Source of the DNA: Hymenobacter qilianensis
Lineage (GTDB): Bacteria; Bacteroidota; Bacteroidia; Cytophagales; Hymenobacteraceae
Assembly (NCBI RefSeq): GCF_014489555.1
Contig: NZ_CP060784.1
Coordinates: forward strand, 248,001-312,000
Reading direction: 5' to 3'
DNA length: 64,000 bases
Under the pieces are notes generated by a model. That model did no database searches, had not been told where the DNA came from, and saw nothing but the letters and a program-made list of their open reading frames with translations. Below, piece after piece: positions 28,693 through 37,966 of this stretch. Each line of letters opens with the position of its first letter. The first letter of the stretch is position 1. A program made the position numbers and the translations under genes.

Positions 28693-31029
28693 CTAGTGAA
28701 GGCTAGTTATCAATACCTTCTTTTTATCCTTGCCTACTTCCGGCTTTTTAGCCTCTACTGGCTCTGTTTCTTCGCGGAGCTTCTTTTTCAGTTGTTCCTG
28801 GCGCAAAAGCAGCTTCGCTCTTTGCTTCACCGGATCCGGATCGGCGGGGGTTAGTAGCTTGTTTTCTACCAACTTGGTTCGTGCTGGCGGGGGCTGAGGC
28901 TTGGTGCCAGCCATAGCGCCAATGGGCTGCAACTCCAGCATAACCACTGTGCCACGGCGCAATGGCGTACCCGCTGCTACCGACTGGCGGTGCACGCGTC
29001 CGCTGCCTACGGCATGCACACGCAGCCCCCGGTTTTCAAGCAGAAACAGCGCGTCGCGCAGGGTCATGCCATTTACGTCGGGCACCTGGCCACGGCGCAC
29101 GGGCTGCGCATGCCAGGCCAACGAGCGGGTATTGGTGTCGGCTCGGACCCATTCTTCGCCCGCCGCTTGCGACTGTTGGTTCACACCCAACTTTTCGCAC
29201 ACCAGCGTCAGCTCATCCTGCAAACCTGCTTTCACGACAGGCACCTGCGTTTTATTCAGCGGCACCCGAGCCAACAATGGGCGCTGGCTAGCAATGTCGC
29301 GGGCCATGGCTTTGTCGGCAACTTCGCGGAAAACCGGCGCGGCCACGTCAGAGCCATAAATACGGCCCCGTTTCGGCGAGTCGACTACCACGATGCAGCT
29401 GTACTTGGGCTTGTCGGCCGGGAAGTAGCCGCAGAAGCTGGTGGAATACGTGCGCGTGTACTGGCCATTCTTAAACTTCCAGGCAGTGCCCGTTTTGCCC
29501 GCAATGCTGAAGTCGTTCGATTTGATGGCTTTGGCCGTTCCTTGCAGCACCACGCCTTCCAGCATCGCGCGCACTTTACGCAGGGTCTCCTCCGAGCAGA
29601 TCTTGGGGTTTAAAATCTTGGGCTCGAAAGATTCAATCACCTTATCCGCCTGCCGGATTTCCTTTACAATGATGGGCTGGATTTTCACGCCATCGTTGGC
29701 AATGGCATTGTAAAAAGCCAGCGTTTGGAGTGGGGCTAATTTCAGCTCGTACCCGATGCTCATGGTGGTGAGCGAGGTGCGGCTCCAGCTCCGGTCGGTG
29801 GGGTCTTTTACGTAAGGCCTCGCCTCACCGTGCATCTGAAAACCCAATGGCTTATCAAGTCCAAAGCGCTTGAGGTAATCAGTGTACTTGTCTGGCTTCT
29901 GCTGAAAATGGTCGTTTACTAGCTTCGCCACCCCAATATTGGATGATTGTTCCACCACTTTCTGCACCGAAATCTTACCATTGGCGTGCGAGTCGGTTTT
30001 CACGGCCCCGCCAATGTACATGCGGCCGTTGCCGGTATCCACCATATCGGTTAGCTCCAGGTCAGGGTTGTCTTCAAACAAAGCCATCATCGAAGCCAGC
30101 TTGAAAGTGGAACCCGGCTCGGTGCGGCCTTGGTCGGCAATGGCGTAGTTGTAGTCCTCGCGGTACACGCCATCCGCAGCCTTGCCTAAGTTAGCCACAG
30201 CCTTGATTTCCCCCGACTGCACTTCCATCAGAATTACGCAGCCGTATTGCGCATCATTATCCACCAATGACTTGTAGAGGGCATTTTCGGCCACATCCTG
30301 CAAGTTGATGTCAATGGTCGTCTTGATGTCGTAGCCGGGCAGGGGCTTTATTTCGGTGCCATCGTAGATGGGCTTATTGCCGCCTGGCAAACGCTCAAAC
30401 AGTGCTTCGCCATCTTTGCCGGCTAGCTGGCTGTTGTAAGTAAATTCTAGGCCAGCGCCATTTTTGTCTTCATTCAGGAAGCCCACAGTCCGCTGGGCCA
30501 AGCCACCGAAAGGCCGAAAACGCTTGTCAACCTTCTCGAAGATTACGCCGCCTTTGTTCTTGCCCGACCGGAAAATGGGCCACTGGGCCAGCTTCTTTTT
30601 GTCCTGATAATTGATTTGGCGTGAATTCAGCCGCAGGTAGCGCACCGTCTCTTTCGAGTTTTTGGCGTTCATCAGCTTGCGCTTGTATTCCTTAGCCGAA
30701 CGGTCGCCGAAGAATTGCGACAAGAGCAAAGCCAGCGAGTCTACGTTCCGATTCAACAGCTGCTTATCGACCACACTTGGGTCCCAGGCCACGCGGTAAA
30801 AAGGTAACGAGGTGGCCATGATGCTGCCGTTGTCTGACAGAATAGTGCCACGGGTAGCAAACACGGGCTGGTAAACCACGCGCCGCTCCTGCTCCAATGC
30901 CCGCCACCGGTCACCCTCCTTAAACTGAATCCGAGTCACCTTCCACACGATGGCCGCCGAAAACAGGCAGACGCCCAAAAACGCCAGCCGTACGCGGGTA
31001 ACGATGGATTTTTTAACGTTGCCTTTCAA
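28693..31029 (-). CDS. ftsI: Septal transpeptidase FtsI (class B PBP with PASTA domain)
   Basis: This 778-residue protein has one N-terminal membrane helix (about 12-30), a pedestal domain and a transpeptidase domain with Ser307 in STFK, the SSN motif and KTGT. A single PASTA-like domain follows (VPDVNGMTLRDAL through GTVVMLEL), then a basic Lys/Glu-rich tail. It crosslinks septal peptidoglycan with FtsW. Between it and ftsL lies a short hairpin, TGGGGG/CCCCCCA at 31063-31083. Confidence 0.95.
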   Translation of the reverse strand: MKGNVKKSIVTRVRLAFLGVCLFSAAIVWKVTRIQFKEGDRWRALEQERRVVYQPVFATRGTILSDNGSIMATSLPFYRVAWDPSVVDKQLLNRNVDSLALLLSQFFGDRSAKEYKRKLMNAKNSKETVRYLRLNSRQINYQDKKKLAQWPIFRSGKNKGGVIFEKVDKRFRPFGGLAQRTVGFLNEDKNGAGLEFTYNSQLAGKDGEALFERLPGGNKPIYDGTEIKPLPGYDIKTTIDINLQDVAENALYKSLVDNDAQYGCVILMEVQSGEIKAVANLGKAADGVYREDYNYAIADQGRTEPGSTFKLASMMALFEDNPDLELTDMVDTGNGRMYIGGAVKTDSHANGKISVQKVVEQSSNIGVAKLVNDHFQQKPDKYTDYLKRFGLDKPLGFQMHGEARPYVKDPTDRSWSRTSLTTMSIGYELKLAPLQTLAFYNAIANDGVKIQPIIVKEIRQADKVIESFEPKILNPKICSEETLRKVRAMLEGVVLQGTAKAIKSNDFSIAGKTGTAWKFKNGQYTRTYSTSFCGYFPADKPKYSCIVVVDSPKRGRIYGSDVAAPVFREVADKAMARDIASQRPLLARVPLNKTQVPVVKAGLQDELTLVCEKLGVNQQSQAAGEEWVRADTNTRSLAWHAQPVRRGQVPDVNGMTLRDALFLLENRGLRVHAVGSGRVHRQSVAAGTPLRRGTVVMLELQPIGAMAGTKPQPPPARTKLVENKLLTPADPDPVKQRAKLLLRQEQLKKKLREETEPVEAKKPEVGKDKKKVLITSLH

Positions 31030-31118
31030 AGTATTCCGTGTGTATTGCGTTGAACAAGTACCTGGGGGCTTTTTGACCCCCCAAAAGCATAAGCTGGGCT
31101 AAAGCCCGAAGTCGTTGA

Positions 31119-31723
31119 TTACTCCTCGATTTCGCCCTCCGCCAGCGCCACCGAGTCAGCAGCGACGGTAGCCAACGAATCGCGCACAGCCCGCGCCATC
31201 AACGAATCGGCTGTGATGATGGGCAGTTTATCCAGCTCTGCTTCGTCGAGACGACCAGCAGGCACAGTGATGCGAAACGGTGGTGAGGAGCTTTCAACCA
31301 AGCCGTAAGCGGCCACCTTGCGAGCTACCTCACTCTGCTTGCTGGCCTCCATGTAGTCCGATTTCAGGGTTGTATAGTCGGCACGCAAATCTTCCGTTTC
31401 CAGCTTTAGCTTCTGGATGTTGCGATTCATGCGGTAGCCGTAGTGCGTGTTGCCGATGTAAAGCAAGGTCAGGAACATGATGAACAGCACGTGCGGCAGG
31501 TAGCGCACCGGCAAACCTTCCCGAAACAGGCCATCCATGCGCGTAATGCGCTCGAGCAGCGTAAACACGCTCCAGGAGCTGCGCGCCTTTGTCGGGCGCG
31601 GGGCGCGGGGGGCTTCTTCCTCCGCCGGTTCAGGCTCGGGCTCGGGTGCCGGGGGGCAATTACCGGCCGGGGCACGTTGGCGCGGGGCGTCGCCGCAGGT
31701 GGTTTAATCGTATTTATAGCCAT
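31119..31723 (-). CDS. ftsL: FtsL-like divisome protein (one-base frameshift here)
   Basis: With one base restored in the G6 run at 31651-31656 the product is about 201 residues from ATG 31723: a Pro/Glu-rich cytoplasmic region containing PAPEPEPEPAEEEAPRAP, one membrane helix (LFIMFLTLLYIGN), then a periplasmic coiled-coil segment and an acidic tail. The acidic, Pro-rich frame only appears after the correction. Position between rsmH and ftsI and the topology support FtsL; sequence similarity in this family is weak. It begins six bases after the rsmH stop. Confidence 0.8.
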
Positions 31724-31729
31724 ATCAAC

Positions 31730-32677
31730 TCAACTCTTAGCTTTTTCCTGACTCCGCTCCGCAATGCGCAGCTTGGCACTGCGTGCGCGGCTATTCTCGG
31801 CTACCTCCTCCGCCGACGCTTCCACCGGGCGGCGCGTGAGCACCGTAAAGGGCGTATGTTGGTGGCCATAAAAGTCCTTCTCCACTTCGCCGAAAAACTT
31901 TCCCTTGGCCATGAAGTTCTTCACCAGCCTATCCTCCAATGAATGGTAGGACATGACCACCAGCCGACCGCCGGGCCGCAGTACCTGAGCCGTTTGCAAC
32001 AGCATTTCCTGCAAAGCTGTCAACTCATCGTTTACCTCGATGCGAAGGGCCTGAAATACCTGGGCCAAATACTTGTTCTCTTTGCCGCGGGGTGTGCAAG
32101 GAGCAATTGCTTTTTTCAGCTCGCCGATGGTCCGCACAGCCTGACCGCGCCGCGCCGTCACGAGCGTGTTCGCTAGCGTGCGGGCGTTGGTCACCTCGCC
32201 GTACATCCCGAAGATGCGGTGCAATTCAGCCTCCGAATACTCAGCGACTACCTCAGCGGCTGTGCGGTCGGCCTCAGGGTCCATGCGCATATCCAAGGGG
32301 CCATCGAAGCGGGTGCTGAAGCCACGCTCGGCGGTATCAAACTGATGCGAGGAAACTCCCAAATCGGCTAGTATTCCATCGACGGGTAGGGCACCGTGGG
32401 CAGCTAGCTCCTGCTGCAAGTCGCGGAAGTTGGCGCGGATAAATGTGAAGTTGGGGCCGGCTAAAGCCGCAGCTTCGTGCTCAGCATCCGCGTCCTGGTC
32501 GAAGCTGTAGAGGTGACCGGTGGTGAGCTTTTCCAGAATAGGCTTGGAATGCCCGCCGCCGCCAAACGTGACATCTACGTAGCGGCCTTCGGGCTTAATA
32601 TCCAGCGCTTGCAGGCACTCGGCCAGCATCACGGGGCGGTGATACACCGAGCCGTTGGTGGGCTGCGCAGTACTCAT
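31730..32677 (-). CDS. rsmH: 16S rRNA (cytosine1402-N4)-methyltransferase
   Basis: This 315-residue SAM-dependent enzyme (formerly MraW) methylates C1402 of 16S rRNA. Motifs are HRPVMLAE at the start, the SAM loop DVTFGGGGHS, the ILADLGVSS block, the DMRM segment and the C-terminal SYHSLEDRLVK. Its start overlaps the mraZ stop by four bases, showing translational coupling. Confidence 0.96.
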   Translation of the reverse strand: MSTAQPTNGSVYHRPVMLAECLQALDIKPEGRYVDVTFGGGGHSKPILEKLTTGHLYSFDQDADAEHEAAALAGPNFTFIRANFRDLQQELAAHGALPVDGILADLGVSSHQFDTAERGFSTRFDGPLDMRMDPEADRTAAEVVAEYSEAELHRIFGMYGEVTNARTLANTLVTARRGQAVRTIGELKKAIAPCTPRGKENKYLAQVFQALRIEVNDELTALQEMLLQTAQVLRPGGRLVVMSYHSLEDRLVKNFMAKGKFFGEVEKDFYGHQHTPFTVLTRRPVEASAEEVAENSRARSAKLRIAERSQEKAKS

Positions 32678-33147
32678 GCGGCCAGTTGCCCACCGGGGGG
32701 CGTTTCGGTGGACAAAAATTTCTGGGCCAGCTTAGAGAAGCTCTGCTGGTCTTTAATCAGGAACTCATCATAGCGCTCCGGGTCCCAGATTTCGCACCGG
32801 TTACCCAGGCCCACGATGATGGCTTCCTTTTCGATACCAGCATAGCGCAGCATGGTGCGCGGCAGCATAAAACGGCCAATGCTATCGAAATCGACTTCCG
32901 TCATGCCGCGAAAGAAGTTGCGCTGAAACTGCCGGTACTCCTCGTTGAACTCGTCGAGGGCCATCACTTTGTCGTGGATGATGCGCCAGGCGGCGCGCGG
33001 GTACAGCACCAGGCAAGGCTCGAAGCCGCGCACCAGCACCAGCTGGTTGCCTGACGCTTCCGGCAGATTTCCCTTCACTTTGGCGGGCAGCACCAAGCGC
33101 CCTTTCGGGTCAAGCTTGCACTCATATTCGCCAGAGAGAAGATTCAT
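32674..33147 (-). CDS. mraZ: Transcriptional regulator MraZ
   Basis: This 157-residue DNA-binding protein contains two AbrB-like half-repeats, each with the DxxGR signature: DPKGR near residue 13 and DSIGR near residue 87. MraZ typically binds TGG-type boxes spaced ten bases apart upstream of its own operon. Such boxes are present here at 33218-33242, just upstream of the promoter. It is the first gene of the dcw cluster. Confidence 0.95.
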   Translation of the reverse strand: MNLLSGEYECKLDPKGRLVLPAKVKGNLPEASGNQLVLVRGFEPCLVLYPRAAWRIIHDKVMALDEFNEEYRQFQRNFFRGMTEVDFDSIGRFMLPRTMLRYAGIEKEAIIVGLGNRCEIWDPERYDEFLIKDQQSFSKLAQKFLSTETPPGGQLAA

Positions 33148-33189
33148 AGGGAGGGATCAGGCCGATAGGCCACGAAAAAGGGAGGTTAG

Positions 33190-33219
33190 CAAAAGTACAG
33201 ATTGCCTATGAAAAGGCAA
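33190..33219 (-). promoter_or_regulatory. Promoter of the dcw operon
   Basis: On the minus strand TTG (33217-33219) and TACTTTTG (33190-33197) are exactly 19 bases apart, matching the Bacteroidota -33/-7 consensus. Transcription would start about 35 bases before the mraZ ATG. Confidence 0.7.
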
Positions 33220-33242
33220 CCACTATTTACCATTTTCTACCA
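33218..33242 (-). promoter_or_regulatory. Putative MraZ operator, three decamer-spaced boxes
   Basis: On the minus strand the sequence reads TGGTA-N5-TGGTA-N5-TGGTT, boxes at 33238-33242, 33228-33232 and 33218-33222. The ten-base period and TGG core match the repeat design known for MraZ sites. The last box overlaps the -33 element, so binding would block polymerase. Confidence 0.65.
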
Positions 33243-33314
33243 CAACGTAAAAACTCATTTTTTGAGATACTGGGGGGCTTTTTTGACTGATTAAACTCAA
33301 ATGATTGAGTAAAG

Positions 33315-33329
33315 TGGTAAGCAGTGGTA
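33315..33329 (+). promoter_or_regulatory. Second pair of TGGTA boxes, opposite orientation
   Basis: TGGTA-AGCAG-TGGTA has the same ten-base period, about 75 bases upstream of the proximal operator and on the other strand. It could be a second MraZ site. The rest of the 33243-33535 region holds a G6C motif (33272) and a TATCTTTG -7-like box (33523-33530), and nothing else I can name. Confidence 0.4.
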
Positions 33330-33535
33330 GCGCTTTTGCCAAAATGTCAGTATCCGTTTTAAGGCGAATCGTAAGCTTTATTGCTGCATTTAATTGCTTC
33401 AGAGAGGCTTGACTCTCAGGCTGCCCATCTAATTTTCTGGCTGGAATTACAACTCACAATCCCGCGGGCTGTGTGCCCTATATCCTGCACCTTTCCCGCC
33501 GCATTTTGCAAGTGCGGTATCGTATCTTTGCACCC

Positions 33536-33985
33536 GTGAAGCGCCCACTTACTCATCGGATTTTTAGCGGTCTGCTGGCCTTGCTCATCCTCGCCGCTTC
33601 GGTGGGGCTGACGGTGCAGCGGCGCACCTGCAACGTGAGTGGGCGCAGCACGGCCAACATCACCTTCCGTGCTGCTGTCGATGCGTGCCAACCAAGCAAC
33701 AATGTGCTTGATTGTGGCGCTTCTGTTGCCTCGCAGCTCCGGCAAGCCTGCTGCGACCTTGCTACCGATTTTCACAAGCTGAGCGCGCCTGCTCCCGCCT
33801 CGCTGGGGGGCAAATTTCTTGCTGGTCCGGCCATCAGCCCTTGGCCAGCAACCACGGTTTGGCCGCCCATTCCAGCTTCGCCCCTACTGGCGCAGGCTGC
33901 TTGCCGCTGGTATGCCTCCGACGCCTCGCCTCCTTCGCGGGCGGGTCGTGTGCTGCTTGCTTTCGGTTGCATTCTGGTAGTCTAG
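33536..33985 (+). CDS. Small membrane-anchored Cys-pair protein, HYC_CC_PP-like
   Basis: This 149-residue protein has a signal or anchor helix (GLLALLILAASVGLTV), then RRTC (C32), C51, C60, the vicinal pair CC (72-73) and a PP motif in VWPPIPASP. The order Cys, CC, PP matches the HYC_CC_PP family of Bacteroidota, though the usual HY before the first Cys is replaced by RT. The function of that family is not established. Its place just upstream of a TonB receptor and an HMA-domain protein suggests metal handling. GTG 33536 was chosen over an upstream GTG at 33473. Confidence 0.5.
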   Translation: MKRPLTHRIFSGLLALLILAASVGLTVQRRTCNVSGRSTANITFRAAVDACQPSNNVLDCGASVASQLRQACCDLATDFHKLSAPAPASLGGKFLAGPAISPWPATTVWPPIPASPLLAQAACRWYASDASPPSRAGRVLLAFGCILVV

Positions 33986-34087
33986 CGTTTCTCCTGATCA
34001 CTGGGCCTGGCTGAACTGTATCGGCTCAGGCACGCGGGCCATTTGGCTCCGCCATTGTCTTTGGAAATACTTCTACCTCTTTCTGTT

Positions 34088-36393
34088 ATGAATTCCTTTT
34101 CAGGGCGCAAGCTGTTGGCGCTGGGGGGCTTTTTGCTACTCCTCAGCGAACCAGCCGCCGCTCAAACTCCGGCTAGCTTGCCCGTACGTGGGCAAGTGAC
34201 TGATGCTGCCGCCACGGCACCGCTGCCCGGTGCCATAGTGCGCTGGCTCGAAGACCAATCGGGCGCTACAAACACCGACGCGGGGGGCATTTTTAGCATC
34301 TTGCGGCCCGCCCGTGGGGCTTCTCATCGCCTCATCATTCAAGCACTAGGCTATCGGCCTGATACCGTTATTGTTGGGGCCACCGAGCAGTCCTTTGTGC
34401 GCATCGCGCTGCGCCGTTCTGCCGAGCTAGGCGAAGTGCGCGTGGAAGAGCGGGCGCCTTCTTATTCCGGCCTTACGCCCACCAATACCCAAGTCATCAC
34501 GAGCCGCGACTTAACCAAGTCGGCCTGCTGCAACCTCGCAGAGAGCTTCGAGACCAATGCTGCCGTAGAGGTGTCGACCACCGATGCGGTGTCGGGGGCA
34601 AAGCAGATTCAGCTGCTGGGGCTAGATGGCGCTTACTCACTGCTTACCGTGGATAATCTGCCAGCCCTGCGCGGCCTGGCTACGCCTTACCGGCTGAGCT
34701 ATCTGGCGGGCCCCTGGATCGAGAGTATCGACATTATAAAGGGTATGGGATCCGTGGTGAATGGCTACGAAGGCATGGCTGGCCAGGTGAACGTGCGCCT
34801 GCAGGATCCCGCCAAAACCGACCGCCTGCTCTTCAACGCTTACGTCAACGATCTGGGCAAATTCGACCTTAATCTTAACCTTTCAGCGCCCGTCAGCAAG
34901 AAGCTCAGCACGGCCCTGCTCCTGCACTCCGACCACCTCAGCCGCCGCGTCGACCGCAATAAGGATGGCTTTCTGGATTTGCCCCTCGCCACCCAGTACA
35001 ACGTGTTCAATAAGTGGAAATACCAGTCGGGCAATGGCATTGTAAGCGAACTAGGACTTGGAGCGCTGCGCGAAACTCGCCAGGGCGGGCAGGTGGGGTT
35101 TCGGGAAGAAGCCGGCAACCCGTACTACGGCACCTCGCTCGCGACTGACCGCTATACAGGTTACTCCAAAACCTCTTACACCTGGCCCGGCCGCCCCTAT
35201 CAGAGCCTGGGTTTGATGCTCACCGCCACCGACCACGCCTTTGACTCTCAGTACGGCCGCCGCACGTATGATGGGCGGCAGCGCACGGGTCTGGCCACCT
35301 TGCTGTTTCAAAGCGTACTGGGCAACACCGCCCATACCTACCGCGTGGGCCTTAGCTATCTGCACGATAATTACCGCGAGGTTTTACTACAGCCTGACTA
35401 CGCCTCCGCGCCCTCCGAAACACCCGCTCAGCGCTACCAGCGCGAAAACCGTATCCGCCAGGAGCGGGTACCGGGCGCCTTCGCCGAGTACACGTATCAG
35501 AACGCTCGTAACCTGACGGTAGTCGGGGGCCTGCGCCTCGACCGCCATAACCTGTACGGCTGGTTTCTGACGCCCCGCCTCAATATCAAGTACGACGCCA
35601 CCAAGAATACGGTGTTGCGCCTAGCCGGTGGGTCGGGTTTCCGCACGGCCAATCCCATTGCCGAAAACACGGGCATGCTCGTTAGCTCCCGCGACTTTGT
35701 GGTGTCGAATAATCTGCGGCCGGAGCAAGCCTGGAACGTGGGGGCAGTTTTACCCAATACTTCACCCTGCTTGGCCGGCCCGCTACCTTCGTAGCTGACT
35801 ATTACCACACCGAGTTCCAGAACCAGGTAGTAGCTGATGCCTATTACTCGCCCTATCAGCTTAACATCAGCAACTTGCTGCCGGGTGGCCGCTCATACTC
35901 GCGCAGCTTCCAGGCCGAAGTGCAGGTGGAGCTAGTGAAGGGCTTAGAGGCCAAAGCCGCCTATAAATACCTGGATGTGCGCACCGATTATACGGGCCAG
36001 CTGCTGCCTAGGCCGCTCACGTCACCCCACCGTATTTTTGCTAATATAGCCTACGCTACCGCTTTTGATAAGTGGCGCGCCGACCTCACAATGCAGGGTT
36101 TCGGCAAACGTCCCCTGGCTATGAGCCCCGGCGAGGGTGGGCAGCATGGAGGGCACGTACCGGGCCAGCCACTGCCTAGAGCGCCACGCTTCGCCTTATT
36201 CAACACCCAGGTTACCCGCGCCTTCAAGCACTGGGAAGCTTATATTGGCGTTGAGAACCTAACGAACTATCGTCAGCGCGACCCCATCATGGGAGCCAAC
36301 GACCCATTTGGGCCGAACTTTGACGCCGCAATGGTCTGGGGGCCTGTGTATGGCCGAATGGCTTACGTTGGTTTTCGCTTTCGGCTGGAGTAG
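34088..36393 (+). CDS. TonB-dependent receptor (one-base frameshift here)
   Basis: With one G restored in the run at 35740-35744 this is a 768-residue receptor: signal peptide (ends AAAQT), carboxypeptidase-regulatory-like domain (about 27-110), plug domain with a vicinal Cys pair in KSACCNLAESF, and a barrel ending in Phe-Arg-Leu-Glu. The corrected junction reads WNVGGSFTQYFTL and continues without a stop. Cys-Cys in the plug is shared with the metal-associated receptors of this phylum as far as I recall. With its neighbours it may import copper or another metal; the ligand is not proven. Confidence 0.8.
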
Positions 36394-36474
36394 TTTACCA
36401 GCTAAATACTGTTGCAGCTAAAAAGCCCCCCAGAGGCTTATACTTTCGATTTTCACTCAACAAACACTCTTCAT

Positions 36475-36867
36475 ATGAATCGCCTTAAGTCCATCCTATT
36501 CACCTTCCTGTTCATTGCCTTAGCGCCGCTGGCCCACGCCCAAACCAAGGCAACTGCCAAGACAAAGACGGATGCTACGGCGCAGATAGCGCTCAAGACC
36601 TCCGCTGTGTGCGACATGTGCAAAACCCGACTTGAGAAGTCGCTGGCTTACGAGAAAGGCGTTCAGGCTGCCAACCTCGACGTACCTACCCAGATGCTCA
36701 CGGTCACGTATCGCCCTGACAAGACCAACCCCGCCGCCCTCCGCACCGCCGTACAACGCACTGGCTACGACGCCGACGACCAGCCCGCTGACACCCGCGC
36801 CTACGATAAGTTGCCGGAGTGCTGCAAAAAAACCAACGCAGTTCACAGCGACGGAGCCAAGCACTAG
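36475..36867 (+). CDS. Exported heavy-metal-associated (HMA) domain protein
   Basis: This 130-residue protein has a signal peptide (cleavage after AHAQ) and an HMA fold with the metal-binding loop C46-D-M-C49, followed by a C-terminal ECCKK that could be a second ligand set. HMA domains carry copper(I) or similar soft metals. As a periplasmic carrier it would hand metal from or to the TonB receptor encoded 81 bases upstream. The strong terminator after it suggests the three genes form one unit. Confidence 0.75.
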   Translation: MNRLKSILFTFLFIALAPLAHAQTKATAKTKTDATAQIALKTSAVCDMCKTRLEKSLAYEKGVQAANLDVPTQMLTVTYRPDKTNPAALRTAVQRTGYDADDQPADTRAYDKLPECCKKTNAVHSDGAKH

Positions 36868-36874
36868 TCACCTA

Positions 36875-36926
36875 AAATCCAGCAAAAAGCCCGGATTGGG
36901 AATGGTCCGGGCTTTTTGCTGGATTT
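36875..36926 (+). terminator. Terminator of the metal locus
   Basis: A 21-bp stem, AAATCCAGCAAAAAGCCCGGA and its complement, includes an inner TTTTT tract. Confidence 0.9.
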
Positions 36927-37228
36927 GAATTTTAGAATTGCCTTATAAGCTGTTTATTACCAACAGTATATATATAACGCATCATAGAGGAAGGCTGATA
37001 AGGCACGCTCTAAAGACACTGCAAATTTTCCAGCAATACTTATAATCTAAGAACCCATCTAAATAAGGGCCACAACTTTTTTATTTGCGTGTTAATAGAT
37101 CAAGAAGGTGTCAGAGTAGACCAGAATGCCCCTTTTACGGTTGAATATTTAATCTAGTCTACCAACGTTATTCCTAATTATCTAAATCTTATTATATTCA
37201 CACCCTACTAATTATCAAATTTCCATTT
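36927..37228. other. AT-rich leader of the response regulator gene
   Basis: About 300 bases, clearly more AT-rich than the surrounding genes, with many TATA-like stretches. No small gene, RNA motif or convincing promoter pair was recognised. Confidence 0.4.
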
Positions 37229-37966
37229 ATGAAGATCAGTTGTCTGCTTCTCGACGATGACCCGCTGGTGCTGGAGTTGTTGCAGGCGTATATAGCCATG
37301 ACGGATGTGTTGGAAGTGAAGGCTGTCTTCACCGATCCGCTGGAGGCTCATAGCTATCTTACCAGCCACGATGTGCAGGTGCTGTTCTCCGATGTTACGA
37401 TGCCCCACCTCAGCGGCCTCGACCTGGTGCGTGCCCTGCGCCAGCCTCCGCTGGTCGTCCTGATGACGTCCTTCCCACAGTACGCCATGGAAGCCTTCAA
37501 CCTTGACGTAATTGACTTTTTATTGAAGCCTATCTCGCTCGATCGTTTTTTGCGCTCCGTAAGCAAAGTAGTGAGCCTGATTCGCAATTCTTCGTCGAGC
37601 GAGGCTGAGATCTACGACCAGATTCTGCGGCCGGGCTCCTTTTTCATCCGCACAGATTCCCAGTTCGTGCGCCTGCATTACCGCGAGGTACTTTACATGG
37701 AGGCCCTCAAAGACTTCACGAAAATCAATACTGCCGACGGACGCACTCACCTAACTCTGGTCAACCTCAAGAATTTGGAAGAACAATTACCCACCGGCAT
37801 GTTTGTGCGTACCCATCGCTCTTACTTAGTCAATGCCAACCATATCGAATCGATAAGCGCCCAAGAAGTCAGGGTGGGCGGCCATAGCTTGCCTGTGGGG
37901 CAAACCTACCGGGAGCGCCTGACGGAAGGTGTTATCGGCCGCTCGCTTATCCGGCGGCAACACTAG
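37229..37966 (+). CDS. LytTR-family response regulator
   Basis: This 245-residue regulator has a receiver domain (acidic DDD at 9-11, phosphoacceptor D55 in LFSDVTMP, KPI with Lys about 107) and a C-terminal LytTR DNA-binding domain (about 140-240, including VRTHRSYLVN). It would be phosphorylated by a partner kinase and bind direct repeats. Its 3' end overlaps that of the convergent histidine kinase gene by 20 bases, an unusual arrangement for a presumed pair. Confidence 0.9.
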   Translation: MKISCLLLDDDPLVLELLQAYIAMTDVLEVKAVFTDPLEAHSYLTSHDVQVLFSDVTMPHLSGLDLVRALRQPPLVVLMTSFPQYAMEAFNLDVIDFLLKPISLDRFLRSVSKVVSLIRNSSSSEAEIYDQILRPGSFFIRTDSQFVRLHYREVLYMEALKDFTKINTADGRTHLTLVNLKNLEEQLPTGMFVRTHRSYLVNANHIESISAQEVRVGGHSLPVGQTYRERLTEGVIGRSLIRRQH

